Of a stretch of DNA of 64,000 nt, positions 55,252 to 64,000 are shown piece after piece (positions within the stretch are counted from its first letter, which is position 1; each line of letters starts with the position of its first letter). Location: positions 32,610 through 96,609 of the forward strand of contig CAJYAI010000002.1 in assembly GCA_913064725.1 (NCBI GenBank), given 5' to 3'. The DNA is from an uncultured Alteromonadaceae bacterium (GTDB lineage Bacteria; Pseudomonadota; Gammaproteobacteria; Pseudomonadales; Halieaceae). A program made the position numbers and the translations under genes. The notes under the pieces were generated by a model that had not been told where the DNA came from, did not search any database, and was given only the letters and a program-made list of their open reading frames with translations.

Positions 55252-56271
55252 GTGAAGAGTTATAACGTTGCCATAGTGGGTGCAACGGGTGCGGTGGGAG
55301 AAGTCCTCCTTGAATTACTGGGGGAGAGAAGGTTCCCCGTGGGTGATCTCTATCTGCTCGCCTCCGAGCGGTCAGCAGGTTCGACGATGTCGTTTGGTGG
55401 GAAACGCCTTACTGTGCAAAATCTCGCGGACTTTGATTTTTCAAACGTTCATATCGCATTGTTCTCTGCTGGGGGCGATATTAGCGCCGAATACGCGCCG
55501 AAGGCCGCCGCTGCGGGATGTATTGTCATTGATAACACCTCACACTTCAGACGAGAGGATGCTATTCCATTGGTGATACCCGAGGTCAATGCGCATGCTA
55601 TTGGTAGGTATTCGGAAACCAACATTATCGCCAATCCAAATTGCTCGACGATTCAAATGCTCGTGGCCTTGAAGCCGATCCATGATGCAGTCGGCATCAC
55701 TCGAATCAATGTTGCTACCTATCAAGCCGTTAGCGGAACGGGTAAGTCAGCCATTGAGGAACTAGCGGGACAGACAGCGAGACTACTGAACGGGCAGCCG
55801 GCCACGGCCAAGGTGTATCCCAAGCAGATCGCATTTAACGCGCTACCACACATCGACACGTTTCAGGAGAATGGGTATACGCGTGAAGAGATGAAAATGG
55901 TCTGGGAGACGCAGAAGATTCTGGAGGATGACTCGATCGCGGTAAATCCAACATGTGTTCGGGTGCCTGTTTTTCACGGGCATTCCGAAGCCGTGCATAT
56001 AGAGCTGCGTGAGCCTATGTCAGCAGCTCAGGCGAGAGACGTGTTGGCGGTGGCGCCAGGTGTGACGGTGCTTGACGAGCACGCCGATGGCGGCTATCCG
56101 ACAGCCGTTGGCGAGGGTGCGGGTGCAGACGCGGTATTCGTCGGTCGTATTCGCGCCGATATTAGCTGTGATCGTGGCCTTAATCTGTGGATTGTCGCAG
56201 ACAATCTTCGCAAGGGCGCGGCACTAAACTCGGTGCAGATAGCGGAAGCGCTAATTACAAATTACCTCTGA
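55252..56271 (+). CDS. asd: Aspartate-semialdehyde dehydrogenase
   Basis: Reduces aspartyl phosphate to the semialdehyde, feeding lysine, diaminopimelate, threonine and methionine synthesis. NADP fold VAIVGATGAVGEVLL, catalytic Cys131 in NPNCSTIQ, YQAVSGTGKSA and the His region RVPVFHGHSEAVHIEL are all present. It is 339 aa. The start is a GTG with GGAGAG upstream. It follows leuB and precedes fimV, as in Pseudomonas. Confidence 0.96.
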   Translation: MKSYNVAIVGATGAVGEVLLELLGERRFPVGDLYLLASERSAGSTMSFGGKRLTVQNLADFDFSNVHIALFSAGGDISAEYAPKAAAAGCIVIDNTSHFRREDAIPLVIPEVNAHAIGRYSETNIIANPNCSTIQMLVALKPIHDAVGITRINVATYQAVSGTGKSAIEELAGQTARLLNGQPATAKVYPKQIAFNALPHIDTFQENGYTREEMKMVWETQKILEDDSIAVNPTCVRVPVFHGHSEAVHIELREPMSAAQARDVLAVAPGVTVLDEHADGGYPTAVGEGAGADAVFVGRIRADISCDRGLNLWIVADNLRKGAALNSVQIAEALITNYL

Positions 56272-56326
56272 CAACTTTCTGTCGCTGGGGTTAAGATGAG
56301 AGTTCAAGGGTTATCGATGGTTGGCT

Positions 56327-58231
56327 ATGAAATCCTCGCGGTCGTTAGGCGCTTTTTTTCTGCTGTTTCTGCTTGCCCAGAAGACGCAGGCAATTGGGCT
56401 GGGTGATATTACAGTCGAGTCGTTTATAAACGATCCACTGCAAGCGACTATCGAGGTGCTTCGGCCGGAAAGCTTGTCAGAGACTGAGGTGCTCATTGGG
56501 TTGGCATCAAGCGCAGACTTCGATCGCTTAGGACTCGAGCGGCACTACTCGCTTTCAGTCTTATCTTTTAAGCCCAATTTCGCCAATCCAGCACGGCCCA
56601 TCATAGAGGTGTTGACGCGAGAGCCCGTCACTGAGCCTTATATGAGCTTCTTGCTTGAATTGAAGTGGCCAGAAGGCCGAGTATTGCGTGAATACACGGT
56701 TCTTTTGGATTTGCCCCCGAGTAACGCTATCGCTGCAGGCACTCGTACTTCAGTATTGGCAAACGATCCGGTTGTGAGACGCGATGCGGCCGGTGAATAT
56801 CGCGTGTCGCCCAATGACACATTGGGTGCGATCGCAGCTGCATTTAAGCCCTCTAACATCACTGTCGATCAAATGATGCTCGCGATCAAAGCGGCAAATC
56901 CGGCGTCGTTTCTCAGGGATAATATCAACGGTATCAGGGCGGGCGTCCTGTTGACCCTGCCAACTGATTTTTCGACTATTCCGGACGTAAAAAGCGCGAG
57001 TCGCGAAGTGGCAGCTGAATGGGAGCGTTGGCGCTCGCCCTCTGCTCGTGGGTTGCGAATCGTTGCTGATAACGAGTTGCTTCCGGTCGGTGATGACGGG
57101 GATGGCTCCACACTAAGCCAAAATAGCGAGACAATGTCCGCAGTATCTGCCGAGACCGCTGTTCCCGAAAGTACGCCTACTGAGGGTGCCGGCTCTGATC
57201 TCGCCGCCATAGAATCTCGACTGGTCGCACTCAGTGCGCAGCTTACCGAATTACAAAACGTGGTGACCGACAAAGACCAAGAAATCGCGCGCCTGTCAGC
57301 CGAGTTGGCCCAGCGTCCCTTGCGCATTAGTTCGTCTGAAGTCGGGATGCCGGCTGATGACAGCGTATCTACCGATGTGAGTCCGAGTGAAGGAACGTTC
57401 TCAACCATTGTCTCGACTGGGTTTTGGATGATTGTGCTTCTTGTGGTCGGGGTATTAGCGTGGCTAAGTAGGAAACGACTTTTTAGCGTCGCTGGATCGG
57501 AAGATGATGAGCTTGGTCCGCCGGTCAAGTCGATCATGGGAAGTAGTCTGGATGAGCTTTTACCGGTACCGACGGGAGATTCTCCATCCGGTAGCGAATC
57601 TGCTCGGATGGCTTCTGAGCGGGGTTACGGGGAGTCTCTTCTAACAGGGTATGCCTCCGATCAGTCTTTGGCTGACGCCGTGGCTGAAGCCGATATTTAT
57701 GTTGCATACGGGCGACATCAGCACGCGCTCGATACCCTTGAAGCAGCCTCTGCCGCTGAGCCAGACAACGCGACAGGGCTGCTTAAAATGCTCGATATCT
57801 ACTTGTCGCTCGATCGAGTGGATGAGGCAACTGAATTGTTATCACTCATTGAAGCGACGAATGCTACTGGCGCGCTAGATGCTGCCAGATCGAGGATACA
57901 GGCTCATGCGACGCCACTTGAGGGCGACGCGGGGGGTCGTGAGCTGGCTGGCGAAACGACTGATGACAGCCATGAGTCAACGGTCACCATGGACATGTCC
58001 TTGGACCTTGAATTTCAAGAGGCCGAGACTACACAGCCGGAACTGGGTGCTGGCAGTGCTGCGTCGTCGGGCGACGCCGATGATCCTGCTGAAACCGCTC
58101 TTGAACTGGCGCTGGCGTATATTGATATGGGTGACAAAGTAGGCGCATCGGAACTACTTCAAACCGCGCTGTCGGCTGGTGATGCTGCACAGCGTCAACG
58201 TGCGCAGTCGTTACTGGAAAGCCTCGAGTAA
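56327..58231 (+). CDS. fimV: FimV-like inner-membrane/peptidoglycan-binding protein
   Basis: A polar-hub/type IV pilus assembly protein, 634 aa. Residues 1-22 are a signal peptide. The FimV N-terminal domain (IGLGDITVESFINDPLQATI) and a LysM domain (about 150-195, YRVSPNDTLGAIAAAF) face the periplasm. A coiled coil (LVALSAQLTELQNVVTDKDQ) precedes the membrane helix (about 362-384, FWMIVLLVVGVLAWL). The acidic cytoplasmic part ends in the TPR-like FimV C-terminal domain (ALELALAYIDMGDKVGASEL). It is shorter than Pseudomonas FimV. Start at the ATG at 56327; an in-frame TTG lies two codons upstream. Confidence 0.92.
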   Translation: MKSSRSLGAFFLLFLLAQKTQAIGLGDITVESFINDPLQATIEVLRPESLSETEVLIGLASSADFDRLGLERHYSLSVLSFKPNFANPARPIIEVLTREPVTEPYMSFLLELKWPEGRVLREYTVLLDLPPSNAIAAGTRTSVLANDPVVRRDAAGEYRVSPNDTLGAIAAAFKPSNITVDQMMLAIKAANPASFLRDNINGIRAGVLLTLPTDFSTIPDVKSASREVAAEWERWRSPSARGLRIVADNELLPVGDDGDGSTLSQNSETMSAVSAETAVPESTPTEGAGSDLAAIESRLVALSAQLTELQNVVTDKDQEIARLSAELAQRPLRISSSEVGMPADDSVSTDVSPSEGTFSTIVSTGFWMIVLLVVGVLAWLSRKRLFSVAGSEDDELGPPVKSIMGSSLDELLPVPTGDSPSGSESARMASERGYGESLLTGYASDQSLADAVAEADIYVAYGRHQHALDTLEAASAAEPDNATGLLKMLDIYLSLDRVDEATELLSLIEATNATGALDAARSRIQAHATPLEGDAGGRELAGETTDDSHESTVTMDMSLDLEFQEAETTQPELGAGSAASSGDADDPAETALELALAYIDMGDKVGASELLQTALSAGDAAQRQRAQSLLESLE

Positions 58232-58237
58232 GTCACG

Positions 58238-59104
58238 TTGGCGTTAAGTGATGAGTCGGCGTTCAGCGCTGAGCGGGCGTTCAGCGACGAGGGGCTCGAG
58301 CCCGGTACGCGTCTCGCTCTTCGTGTGGAGTACGATGGACGCCCTTTTAGTGGCTGGCAGGCTCAAACTCGGCTAGCGGTTCCCACGGTCCAAGAAACAG
58401 TGGAAACCGCGCTTAGTAGCGTAGCAAATCAACAAATTCGGACGCACTGTGCTGGGCGGACTGATACAGGTGTGCATGCTACCGGTCAGATTGTCCATTT
58501 TGATGATCCCGTAGGTCGAAGTGTGAAGTCTTGGGTTTTGGGTGGGAACAGCGCGTTGCCGCCTTCTGTCTCTATTCATTGGGGCGGCACGGTGACAGGT
58601 GAGTTTCACGCGCGATTTAGCGCTGAGTCGAGGCGATACCGATACATTATCTCGAATACGCCAACGCGACCGGCTCAAATGGCGGGGTTGGTGACTTGGT
58701 ACCGGCGGCCCCTCAGTGCGGATGCGATGAACACTGCAGCGCAAATATTATTGGGTGAACATGACTTCAGTGCGTTTCGAGCGGCAAGTTGCCAGTCGAG
58801 CACACCCTGGCGTCATGTAACGTCTATTCAAGTAGAGCGCAGCAACGACTTCGTGATTATTGATGTGACAGCTAACGCGTTTCTTCACCACATGGTCCGC
58901 AATATTGCAGGCAGCCTGCTGTTGGTGGGTGCTGGACTAAGATCGCAAGAATGGTTTCAGACTGTTTTTTTAGGGGCGGACAGGGCACGCTCGGGTGATA
59001 CGGCAAGTCCCGCGGGTTTATATCTCGTTTCGGTCGACTATCCACGTGAGTGTGGTGTGCCACCGAGCCCCGACGGACCTGCATTTTTATCTCACAAGGT
59101 TTGA
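58238..59104 (+). CDS. truA: tRNA pseudouridine(38-40) synthase TruA
   Basis: Isomerises U38-U40 in tRNA anticodon arms. The catalytic Asp76 lies in CAGRTDTGVHATGQ; RVEYDGRPFSGWQ, FHARFSAESRRYRY and NAFLHHMVRNIAGSLL are family-typical. It is 288 aa including an unusual 24-residue lead made of a hexapeptide repeat (ALSDES AFSAER AFSDEG). The only in-frame start before the conserved core is the TTG at 58238, so that repeat should be translated. It follows fimV by 6 bp. Confidence 0.93.
   Translation: MALSDESAFSAERAFSDEGLEPGTRLALRVEYDGRPFSGWQAQTRLAVPTVQETVETALSSVANQQIRTHCAGRTDTGVHATGQIVHFDDPVGRSVKSWVLGGNSALPPSVSIHWGGTVTGEFHARFSAESRRYRYIISNTPTRPAQMAGLVTWYRRPLSADAMNTAAQILLGEHDFSAFRAASCQSSTPWRHVTSIQVERSNDFVIIDVTANAFLHHMVRNIAGSLLLVGAGLRSQEWFQTVFLGADRARSGDTASPAGLYLVSVDYPRECGVPPSPDGPAFLSHKV
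58241..58294. repeat. 18-bp tandem repeat, three copies, at the truA start
   Basis: Three contiguous degenerate 18-bp units, GCGTTAAGTGATGAGTCG, GCGTTCAGCGCTGAGCGG and GCGTTCAGCGACGAGGGG. They encode an acidic hexapeptide repeat immediately after the truA TTG start and are absent from typical TruA proteins. Confidence 0.85.
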
Positions 59105-59138
59105 TACACTCTCGCGCTTTGCAGTCTAGGCGAAGCTG

Positions 59139-59774
59139 ATGCGTGTAAAAATATGCGGGATTACGACTGTCGCCGATGCGCTTGCTGCGGATTTGGCGGG
59201 GGCCGATGCCATCGGTCTCATTTTTTTTCGCGGCAGTAAGCGTTACATCGAACTGGATACGGCGACATCTATTGCCCATGCGGTATCACCCTATATATCG
59301 ATCAATGCCCTTTTTGTGGATCCCACAGAGGCTGAGGTTCATCGTGTTTTGAGCCAGGTGCCGGTTTCTCAAATACAGTTTCACGGAAGCGAGTCTGCCG
59401 TATTTTGCAGTCAATTCGCGCGACCCTATGTTAAATGTGTTCCTGTATCTTCATCGAGCACTATGCAAAAAACGATGGATGAGCACCAAGAGGCTCGCGC
59501 GTATTTATTCGATACTGCTGTTGCTGGTGACTACGGTGGCACCGGGCAGTCGTTCGATTGGACCAAAATGCCCAAAAAAAATGTTGGTTATCGCGTGCTT
59601 GCGGGTGGTCTAAACACTGAAAACGTTAAGAAAGCGATTAGAATAGCGCAGCCAGATGCTGTTGATGTGAGTAGCGGCGTTGAGGCTAAACCCGGAATTA
59701 AAGATCACGACTCTGTGCGGCGCTTTGTTGCAGCAGCGAAGCGTGCAGGTGAGGAACTACTACATGACAATTGA
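59139..59774 (+). CDS. trpF: Phosphoribosylanthranilate isomerase
   Basis: Amadori rearrangement step of tryptophan synthesis. TIM-barrel features: [15 protein letters not shown] with the catalytic Cys at position 5 to 6, [14 protein letters not shown], and a C-terminal [18 protein letters not shown] phosphate site. It is 211 aa. The end overlaps trpB by 11 bp; trpF-trpB-trpA is a coupled unit. Confidence 0.95.
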   Translation: MRVKICGITTVADALAADLAGADAIGLIFFRGSKRYIELDTATSIAHAVSPYISINALFVDPTEAEVHRVLSQVPVSQIQFHGSESAVFCSQFARPYVKCVPVSSSSTMQKTMDEHQEARAYLFDTAVAGDYGGTGQSFDWTKMPKKNVGYRVLAGGLNTENVKKAIRIAQPDAVDVSSGVEAKPGIKDHDSVRRFVAAAKRAGEELLHDN

Positions 59775-60993
59775 AATCAATCCCGAGCTATACGCACAGG
59801 TACCCGATGCACACGGACGATTTGGTCCATACGGCGGAAAATTTGTCGCTGAAACACTGATGTTTGCGCTCGCTGAATTGGAGGATCTGTATAACGAGCT
59901 CAAAGACGATCCTGATTTTTTGCGAGAGTTTGATCTGGATCTGGCTCACTATGTAGGGCGACCCTCACCCTTATACGAGGCCTCGCGCTGGTCTGACATG
60001 ATTGGCGGTGGTCGTATTTATCTAAAGCGCGAGGATTTAAATCACACCGGTGCTCACAAGGTAAACAATACGATTGGGCAGGCCCTGCTAGCGAAGCACA
60101 TGGGTAAACCGCGTGTTATAGCCGAGACGGGTGCAGGGCAGCACGGTGTCGCTACGGCAACGGTGGCTGCTCGACTTGGTCTTGAGTGCCACGTATTCAT
60201 GGGTGAAGAGGACGTCAGAAGGCAGGCATTAAATGTCTATCGAATGAAATTACTGGGCGCAGAAGTGGTGCCGGTAACGTCTGGCTCCCGAACACTCAAA
60301 GATGCCATGAATGAGGCGTTGCGTGACTGGGTAACGAATGTCGACAATACGTTTTATATTATTGGAACGGTTGCAGGTCCGCATCCCTATCCAATGCTCG
60401 TGAGAGACTTCCAGAGTGTGATTGGTCGAGAGGCGCGCGCTCAGTCGTTGGCGATGACAGGAAAGCTACCCGATGCGCTCGTCGCCTGCGTCGGTGGCGG
60501 CTCTAACGCGATCGGTCTCTTCCACCCCTTTTTGGAAGACAATGGCGTTGCGATGTACGGTGTTGAGGCCGGTGGTAAAGGCGTTGAGACAGGAGAGCAC
60601 GCGGCCCCCCTGAGTGCTGGCATTCCAGGCATTCTTCACGGAAACCGCACATACCTTATGCAGGATGAAGATGGTCAGATCATGCATACGCATTCTGTAT
60701 CCGCAGGCCTTGATTACCCCGGTGTGGGTCCAGAGCACGCCTGGTTGAAAGATATCGGGCGCGTAAACTATGTGGCTGCCACGGATACTGAAGCTCTGAC
60801 CGCATTTCACCGCGTCACTCGAGTAGAAGGCATAATGCCCGCTCTGGAGACGGCGCATGCACTAGCCTATGCGGAGAAGTTAGCAGCCAAAATGACGCCC
60901 GATCAGCACATCATCGTTAATCTATCGGGGCGCGGTGATAAGGATATACTGACAGTCGCTGAAATAGACGGTATTGATTTAGGAGCGCTTTGA
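59764..60993 (+). CDS. trpB: Tryptophan synthase beta subunit
   Basis: PLP enzyme condensing indole and serine. PLP Lys99 lies in [18 protein letters not shown], the phosphate loop is [12 protein letters not shown], and [18 protein letters not shown] is the standard N-terminus. It is 409 aa from the ATG at 59764 (AGGA upstream); an in-frame extension to 59680 lies inside trpF and is rejected. The stop overlaps the trpA ATG. Confidence 0.97.
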   Translation: MTIEINPELYAQVPDAHGRFGPYGGKFVAETLMFALAELEDLYNELKDDPDFLREFDLDLAHYVGRPSPLYEASRWSDMIGGGRIYLKREDLNHTGAHKVNNTIGQALLAKHMGKPRVIAETGAGQHGVATATVAARLGLECHVFMGEEDVRRQALNVYRMKLLGAEVVPVTSGSRTLKDAMNEALRDWVTNVDNTFYIIGTVAGPHPYPMLVRDFQSVIGREARAQSLAMTGKLPDALVACVGGGSNAIGLFHPFLEDNGVAMYGVEAGGKGVETGEHAAPLSAGIPGILHGNRTYLMQDEDGQIMHTHSVSAGLDYPGVGPEHAWLKDIGRVNYVAATDTEALTAFHRVTRVEGIMPALETAHALAYAEKLAAKMTPDQHIIVNLSGRGDKDILTVAEIDGIDLGAL

Positions 60994-61817
60994 TGTCGCG
61001 GCTGGGGCCTTTGTTTGATGATTTGCGTCGCGACAAGCGTTGCGCGGTCATACCCTATTTGGTAGCTGGCGACCCGAGCGAAGCGCTGACGGTGCCGTTG
61101 ATGCATAGTTTGGTACACGCCGGGGCGGATGTTATCGAAATCGGCGTGCCATTCTCTGATCCTATGTCCGAGGGGCCGACGATACAAAAGGGCCATGAAA
61201 GGGCGCTTGCGGGCGGGACAAGCCTGCGCTCCACTTTAGCCCTGGTGAAGCAATTTCGAGCAACGGATAGCAAGACGCCGTTGATTCTCATGGGGTATGC
61301 AAATCCACTAGAACGCCAAGGTTACGCGGTTGTTGCTGATGCCTGCGCTGATGCGGGCATTGATGGGCTGATCACGGTTGACTTACCCCCAGAGGAGGTC
61401 GACGCAATGAATACGGAGTTACAGCGTCATCATATCGACAACATATTTCTGATCTCGCCCACAACAAGCGATGTGCGGGTGGCTACCATCACCGCGCAGG
61501 CTAGTGGGTTTATTTACTACGTCGCGCTGAAGGGCGTTACGGGTGCGGGTCACTTGGATACCGAGGCGGTAGAGCGCCACCTACAGACCATCAGGCAGCA
61601 CACAGATCTTCCCATTGCGGTTGGGTTTGGTATCAAGGATGCTGATACAGCAGCGACAGTGTCTCGATGTGCCGATGCGGTCGTTGTAGGCAGTGCATTA
61701 GTAGACTTGGTTGCTGGTGACTTTGCACGTCACCAGAGCGACGCGACGGCGATTAGCAGTGCACATTCGTTGATCTCAAATATCCGCACTGGCGTAAATT
61801 TGGCAACTTCCAACTAA
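60993..61817 (+). CDS. trpA: Tryptophan synthase alpha subunit
   Basis: Cleaves indole-3-glycerol phosphate to indole, channelled to TrpB. Glu49 is in DVIEIGVPFSDP. The position of the second catalytic acid, Asp60 in the Salmonella/E. coli enzyme, is Glu60 here (PMSEGPTIQ). The phosphate site is AVGFGIKDADTA, and loop 6 VTGAGHL is intact. It is 274 aa, ATG at 60993 overlapping the trpB stop. Otherwise a normal TrpA. Confidence 0.96.
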   Translation: MSRLGPLFDDLRRDKRCAVIPYLVAGDPSEALTVPLMHSLVHAGADVIEIGVPFSDPMSEGPTIQKGHERALAGGTSLRSTLALVKQFRATDSKTPLILMGYANPLERQGYAVVADACADAGIDGLITVDLPPEEVDAMNTELQRHHIDNIFLISPTTSDVRVATITAQASGFIYYVALKGVTGAGHLDTEAVERHLQTIRQHTDLPIAVGFGIKDADTAATVSRCADAVVVGSALVDLVAGDFARHQSDATAISSAHSLISNIRTGVNLATSN

Positions 61818-61879
61818 GACTGTCATCGCCGTATACTGCGCAAAAGCGTATGTGGCCGTGAGTGGCGCAGGGAATTGAC

Positions 61880-62746
61880 ATGAGCTGGATTGACAAAATC
61901 ATCCCCGCAGGTGTGCGGAAAGCCGATGGCGACCAAAAGGCCAATGTACCTGAAGGGTTATGGCGCAAGTGTTTGAAGTGCGAAGCAGTACTTTATCGTC
62001 CCGATCTAGAGCGCAATGCCGAGGTGTGTCCCAAGTGCGATCATCACATGCGCATTACCGCGCGCAAGCGACTGGACTTGTTTTTAGACGAAGGCGGTCG
62101 AACCGAGCTGTTCCCGAGTTTAGAGACGATAGATCGGTTAAAGTTTAAAGACAAAAAGCGGTATCGAGACCGGTTGACCGCAGCGCAGAAAAGCACCGGA
62201 GAGAAAGACGCGATTATTGCGTTTCGAGGCTCGCTTCATGGCTTAGACGTAGTAGCAGTCGCCTTTGAGTTTAACTTTCACGGTGGCTCCATGGGGTACG
62301 CAGTTGGTGAAAAGTTTACCCGGGCTGCAGGTGTTGCACTAGAAAACGGTATTCCCCTAGTCTGTTTTGCTGCATCGGGCGGTGCCCGCATGCAAGAGGC
62401 GCTGATTTCACTGATGCAGATGGCAAAGACGTCAGCCGTAATCGAGCGAATGAAAGCAGCAGGCGTGCCCTATGTGTCAGTAATGACTGATCCCATTTAC
62501 GGCGGTGTGTCAGCGTCTTTGGCGCTGCTGGGTGATATTAACGTTGCAGAACCGGATGCGAGAGCCGGATTTGCGGGCCCCAACATCATCGAACAAACTA
62601 TTCGGCAAAAGCTCCCTCGCGGCTTCCAGCGCAGCGAGTTTCTACTGGAGCACGGCGCCATAGACATGATCATTCCACGAGCCGATATGCGTGATACGTT
62701 AGCGCGCGTGCTGTCTAAGTTCACCCACACCAAACTGGCGTCCTAA
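61880..62746 (+). CDS. accD: Acetyl-CoA carboxylase carboxyltransferase subunit beta
   Basis: With AccA transfers carboxyl from carboxybiotin to acetyl-CoA, the first step of fatty-acid synthesis. The N-terminal zinc ribbon has the four Cys (CLKCEAVLY and [10 protein letters not shown]). The crotonase-like core includes [18 protein letters not shown] and [18 protein letters not shown]. It is 288 aa; the ATG at 61880 has AGGGA 6 nt upstream. Ends 10 bp before folC. Confidence 0.97.
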   Translation: MSWIDKIIPAGVRKADGDQKANVPEGLWRKCLKCEAVLYRPDLERNAEVCPKCDHHMRITARKRLDLFLDEGGRTELFPSLETIDRLKFKDKKRYRDRLTAAQKSTGEKDAIIAFRGSLHGLDVVAVAFEFNFHGGSMGYAVGEKFTRAAGVALENGIPLVCFAASGGARMQEALISLMQMAKTSAVIERMKAAGVPYVSVMTDPIYGGVSASLALLGDINVAEPDARAGFAGPNIIEQTIRQKLPRGFQRSEFLLEHGAIDMIIPRADMRDTLARVLSKFTHTKLAS

Positions 62747-62756
62747 GTAACAGCGA

Positions 62757-64000
62757 GTGAGCTTATCTGTTCTAGATGAATGGTTGCGGCGGCTGGAGTT
62801 GCTGCATCCAACTGCGATTGACCTTGGTCTCGACCGTTGTCGCGATGTGGCTTCGAGGCTTGATCTTCTCGACAGCAACATAATCACAGTTACGGTAGCG
62901 GGTACCAATGGGAAGGGCTCGACTGTATCGGTGATGGAGGCAATCTTAGTAGCGAGCGGCTTGCCAGTGGGAGCGTTCACCTCACCACACCTAGTCCGTT
63001 ATAACGAACGTATTCGGGTCGATGGGCGGGAGGTTGCAGACGAGATTATTGTTAATGCTTTTCAAGCAATTGACGAGGCCCGAGGGTCAATCTCCCTGAC
63101 TTACTTCGAATTCAATACGTTGGCGGCGCTGTGGATATTCAAGATGCTGGGTGTCAACTACCAACTCCTTGAAGTAGGACTTGGTGGACGTTTAGATGCT
63201 GTCAATATTATCGATGCTAATGTCTCAATCATTACGGCGATCGGGCTTGATCATCAAGAGTGGCTTGGATCGGATGTGCAGACTATTGCGGTTGAGAAGT
63301 GCGGCATTGGTCGCGAGGGTCGGCCCTGCATTGTTGCGGATGCGAATGCGCCAGCCGCAGTGAGCGAAGAACTGATGCGAATCGGCGCCATTGAGATTGC
63401 AGCGGGCAGAGATTATCGATTTGATAATTGGGTTTATTGTGGACTGGATGGATCGGAATTTGAATGGCAGGTCCGAGAGGGTGTCTTACCGCTTAATGCT
63501 GCGGCAGGATTGGCGGCTATGGACGCGTTAAAAATCAAAACTGACTCAGATCTCGTTGCCTCTGCCATGCGGCGGGTGGTACTCAAAGGTCGCCGCGAGC
63601 GTCTCCAGTATGGCCGTATCGAAGTCATTTTGGACGTGGCACATAATCCGGACGCCGCATCGGAGCTGGAGCATTTTTTGTCGGATGATCAGCAACGTAA
63701 GCACACTGTGGCTATTTTTGCAGTCATGGCGGATAAAGATGCCGGGGCGATGGTGCGACATCTCGAACAAGTGGTCGACGAGTGGGTTTTACCGTCGGGT
63801 ATCGGTGGTGAAAGAGGGCAGTTGCCCGATGTGCTAGCGCGCTATATCCGAGCGCCTGTGTACGTTGAGCCCTCATTTGAATCAGCGTGGCAGCGGGCCC
63901 TGATTCAGCTGAATGGTCAGGGGCGACTGCTGATCTTTGGCTCTTTTTTCACCGTTGGTCAGGGTATGAGCACGCTTGAGCACGAGCGCGTAGAGCAAGC
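62757..64000 (+). CDS. folC: Dihydrofolate/folylpolyglutamate synthase, cut by window edge
   Basis: Adds glutamate to dihydropteroate and then polyglutamate to folates. The open frame from the GTG at 62757 runs to the edge (414 codons seen, C-terminus missing). P-loop TVAGTNGKGSTVSVMEAIL, LTYFEFNTLAALWIF, EVGLGGRLDAVNII, ITAIGLDHQEWLG and DVAHNPDA identify the family. Only a weak ribosome site precedes the GTG. It follows accD, as in Pseudomonas. Confidence 0.95.
   Translation, partial: MSLSVLDEWLRRLELLHPTAIDLGLDRCRDVASRLDLLDSNIITVTVAGTNGKGSTVSVMEAILVASGLPVGAFTSPHLVRYNERIRVDGREVADEIIVNAFQAIDEARGSISLTYFEFNTLAALWIFKMLGVNYQLLEVGLGGRLDAVNIIDANVSIITAIGLDHQEWLGSDVQTIAVEKCGIGREGRPCIVADANAPAAVSEELMRIGAIEIAAGRDYRFDNWVYCGLDGSEFEWQVREGVLPLNAAAGLAAMDALKIKTDSDLVASAMRRVVLKGRRERLQYGRIEVILDVAHNPDAASELEHFLSDDQQRKHTVAIFAVMADKDAGAMVRHLEQVVDEWVLPSGIGGERGQLPDVLARYIRAPVYVEPSFESAWQRALIQLNGQGRLLIFGSFFTVGQGMSTLEHERVEQ

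Overview
The window reads as a compact chromosomal segment of a free-living, aerobic gammaproteobacterium. Two blocks keep the gene order seen around algU-mucABCD and around leuCDB-asd-fimV-truA in Pseudomonas. The stretch between them carries a CYP153-type alkane hydroxylase, acyl-CoA metabolism, epoxide hydrolase and selenium-modification genes. That content is typical of marine oligotrophs near the Cellvibrionales/Halieaceae (OM60/NOR5) group. This placement is an inference from gene order and content, not from a phylogeny. Genes are tightly packed: many start-stop overlaps are 1-11 bp and several convergent pairs overlap. I see no rRNA, CRISPR array, integrase, transposase or plasmid function.

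Region 1 (1-10.7 kb) is mixed housekeeping: a cut-off RDD membrane protein and a small companion, bolA-trhO, a secreted trypsin-like protease, rarD, a very large DUF1631 protein with a decayed GGDEF/EAL-like tail, ung, ygfZ, sdhE and nadB. Region 2 (10.7-22.5 kb) is the envelope-stress operon rpoE-rseA-rseB-rseC-mucD, preceded by an excellent sigma-E promoter. A terminator follows, then lepA-lepB-DUF4845-rnc-era-recO-acpS, cysM and mazG. The pdxJ gene that usually sits between recO and acpS is absent.

Region 3 (22.6-49.6 kb) is the accessory, catabolic part. It holds adk, a GST, an SDR, a ferredoxin plus CYP153 P450, a 30-bp tandem repeat array that forms a small coupled ORF in front of a DUF429 gene, an N-acyl-D-amino-acid deacylase family hydrolase, an acyl-CoA dehydrogenase paired with an APH-DUF6285 kinase-like protein, and tRNA-Arg(CCU). 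It continues with an RlmD/TrmA-family methyltransferase, selD-mnmH, slt, an MDR oxidoreductase, a SUI1 protein, slyX, an amidohydrolase, an epoxide hydrolase, an SRPBCC-SDR fusion, a possible SutA-like small protein, plsC, a methyltransferase, an acyl-CoA ligase and two unrecognised exported proteins. Functionally, CYP153/ferredoxin, SDR and MDR oxidoreductases, acyl-CoA ligase and acyl-CoA dehydrogenase could together take aliphatic compounds to acyl-CoA. That pathway is inferred.

Region 4 (49.6-64 kb) is biosynthetic: rlmKL, leuC-leuD-leuB-asd, fimV, truA, trpF-trpB-trpA, accD and the start of folC, which runs off the right edge.

A recurring oddity is short tandem duplication with a period divisible by three (6, 15, 18 and 30 bp), in coding sequence and at gene boundaries. 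It appears at five places in 64 kb. The densest case is the 26.73-26.89 kb array, where a decapeptide-repeat ORF is stop-start coupled to the DUF429 gene.
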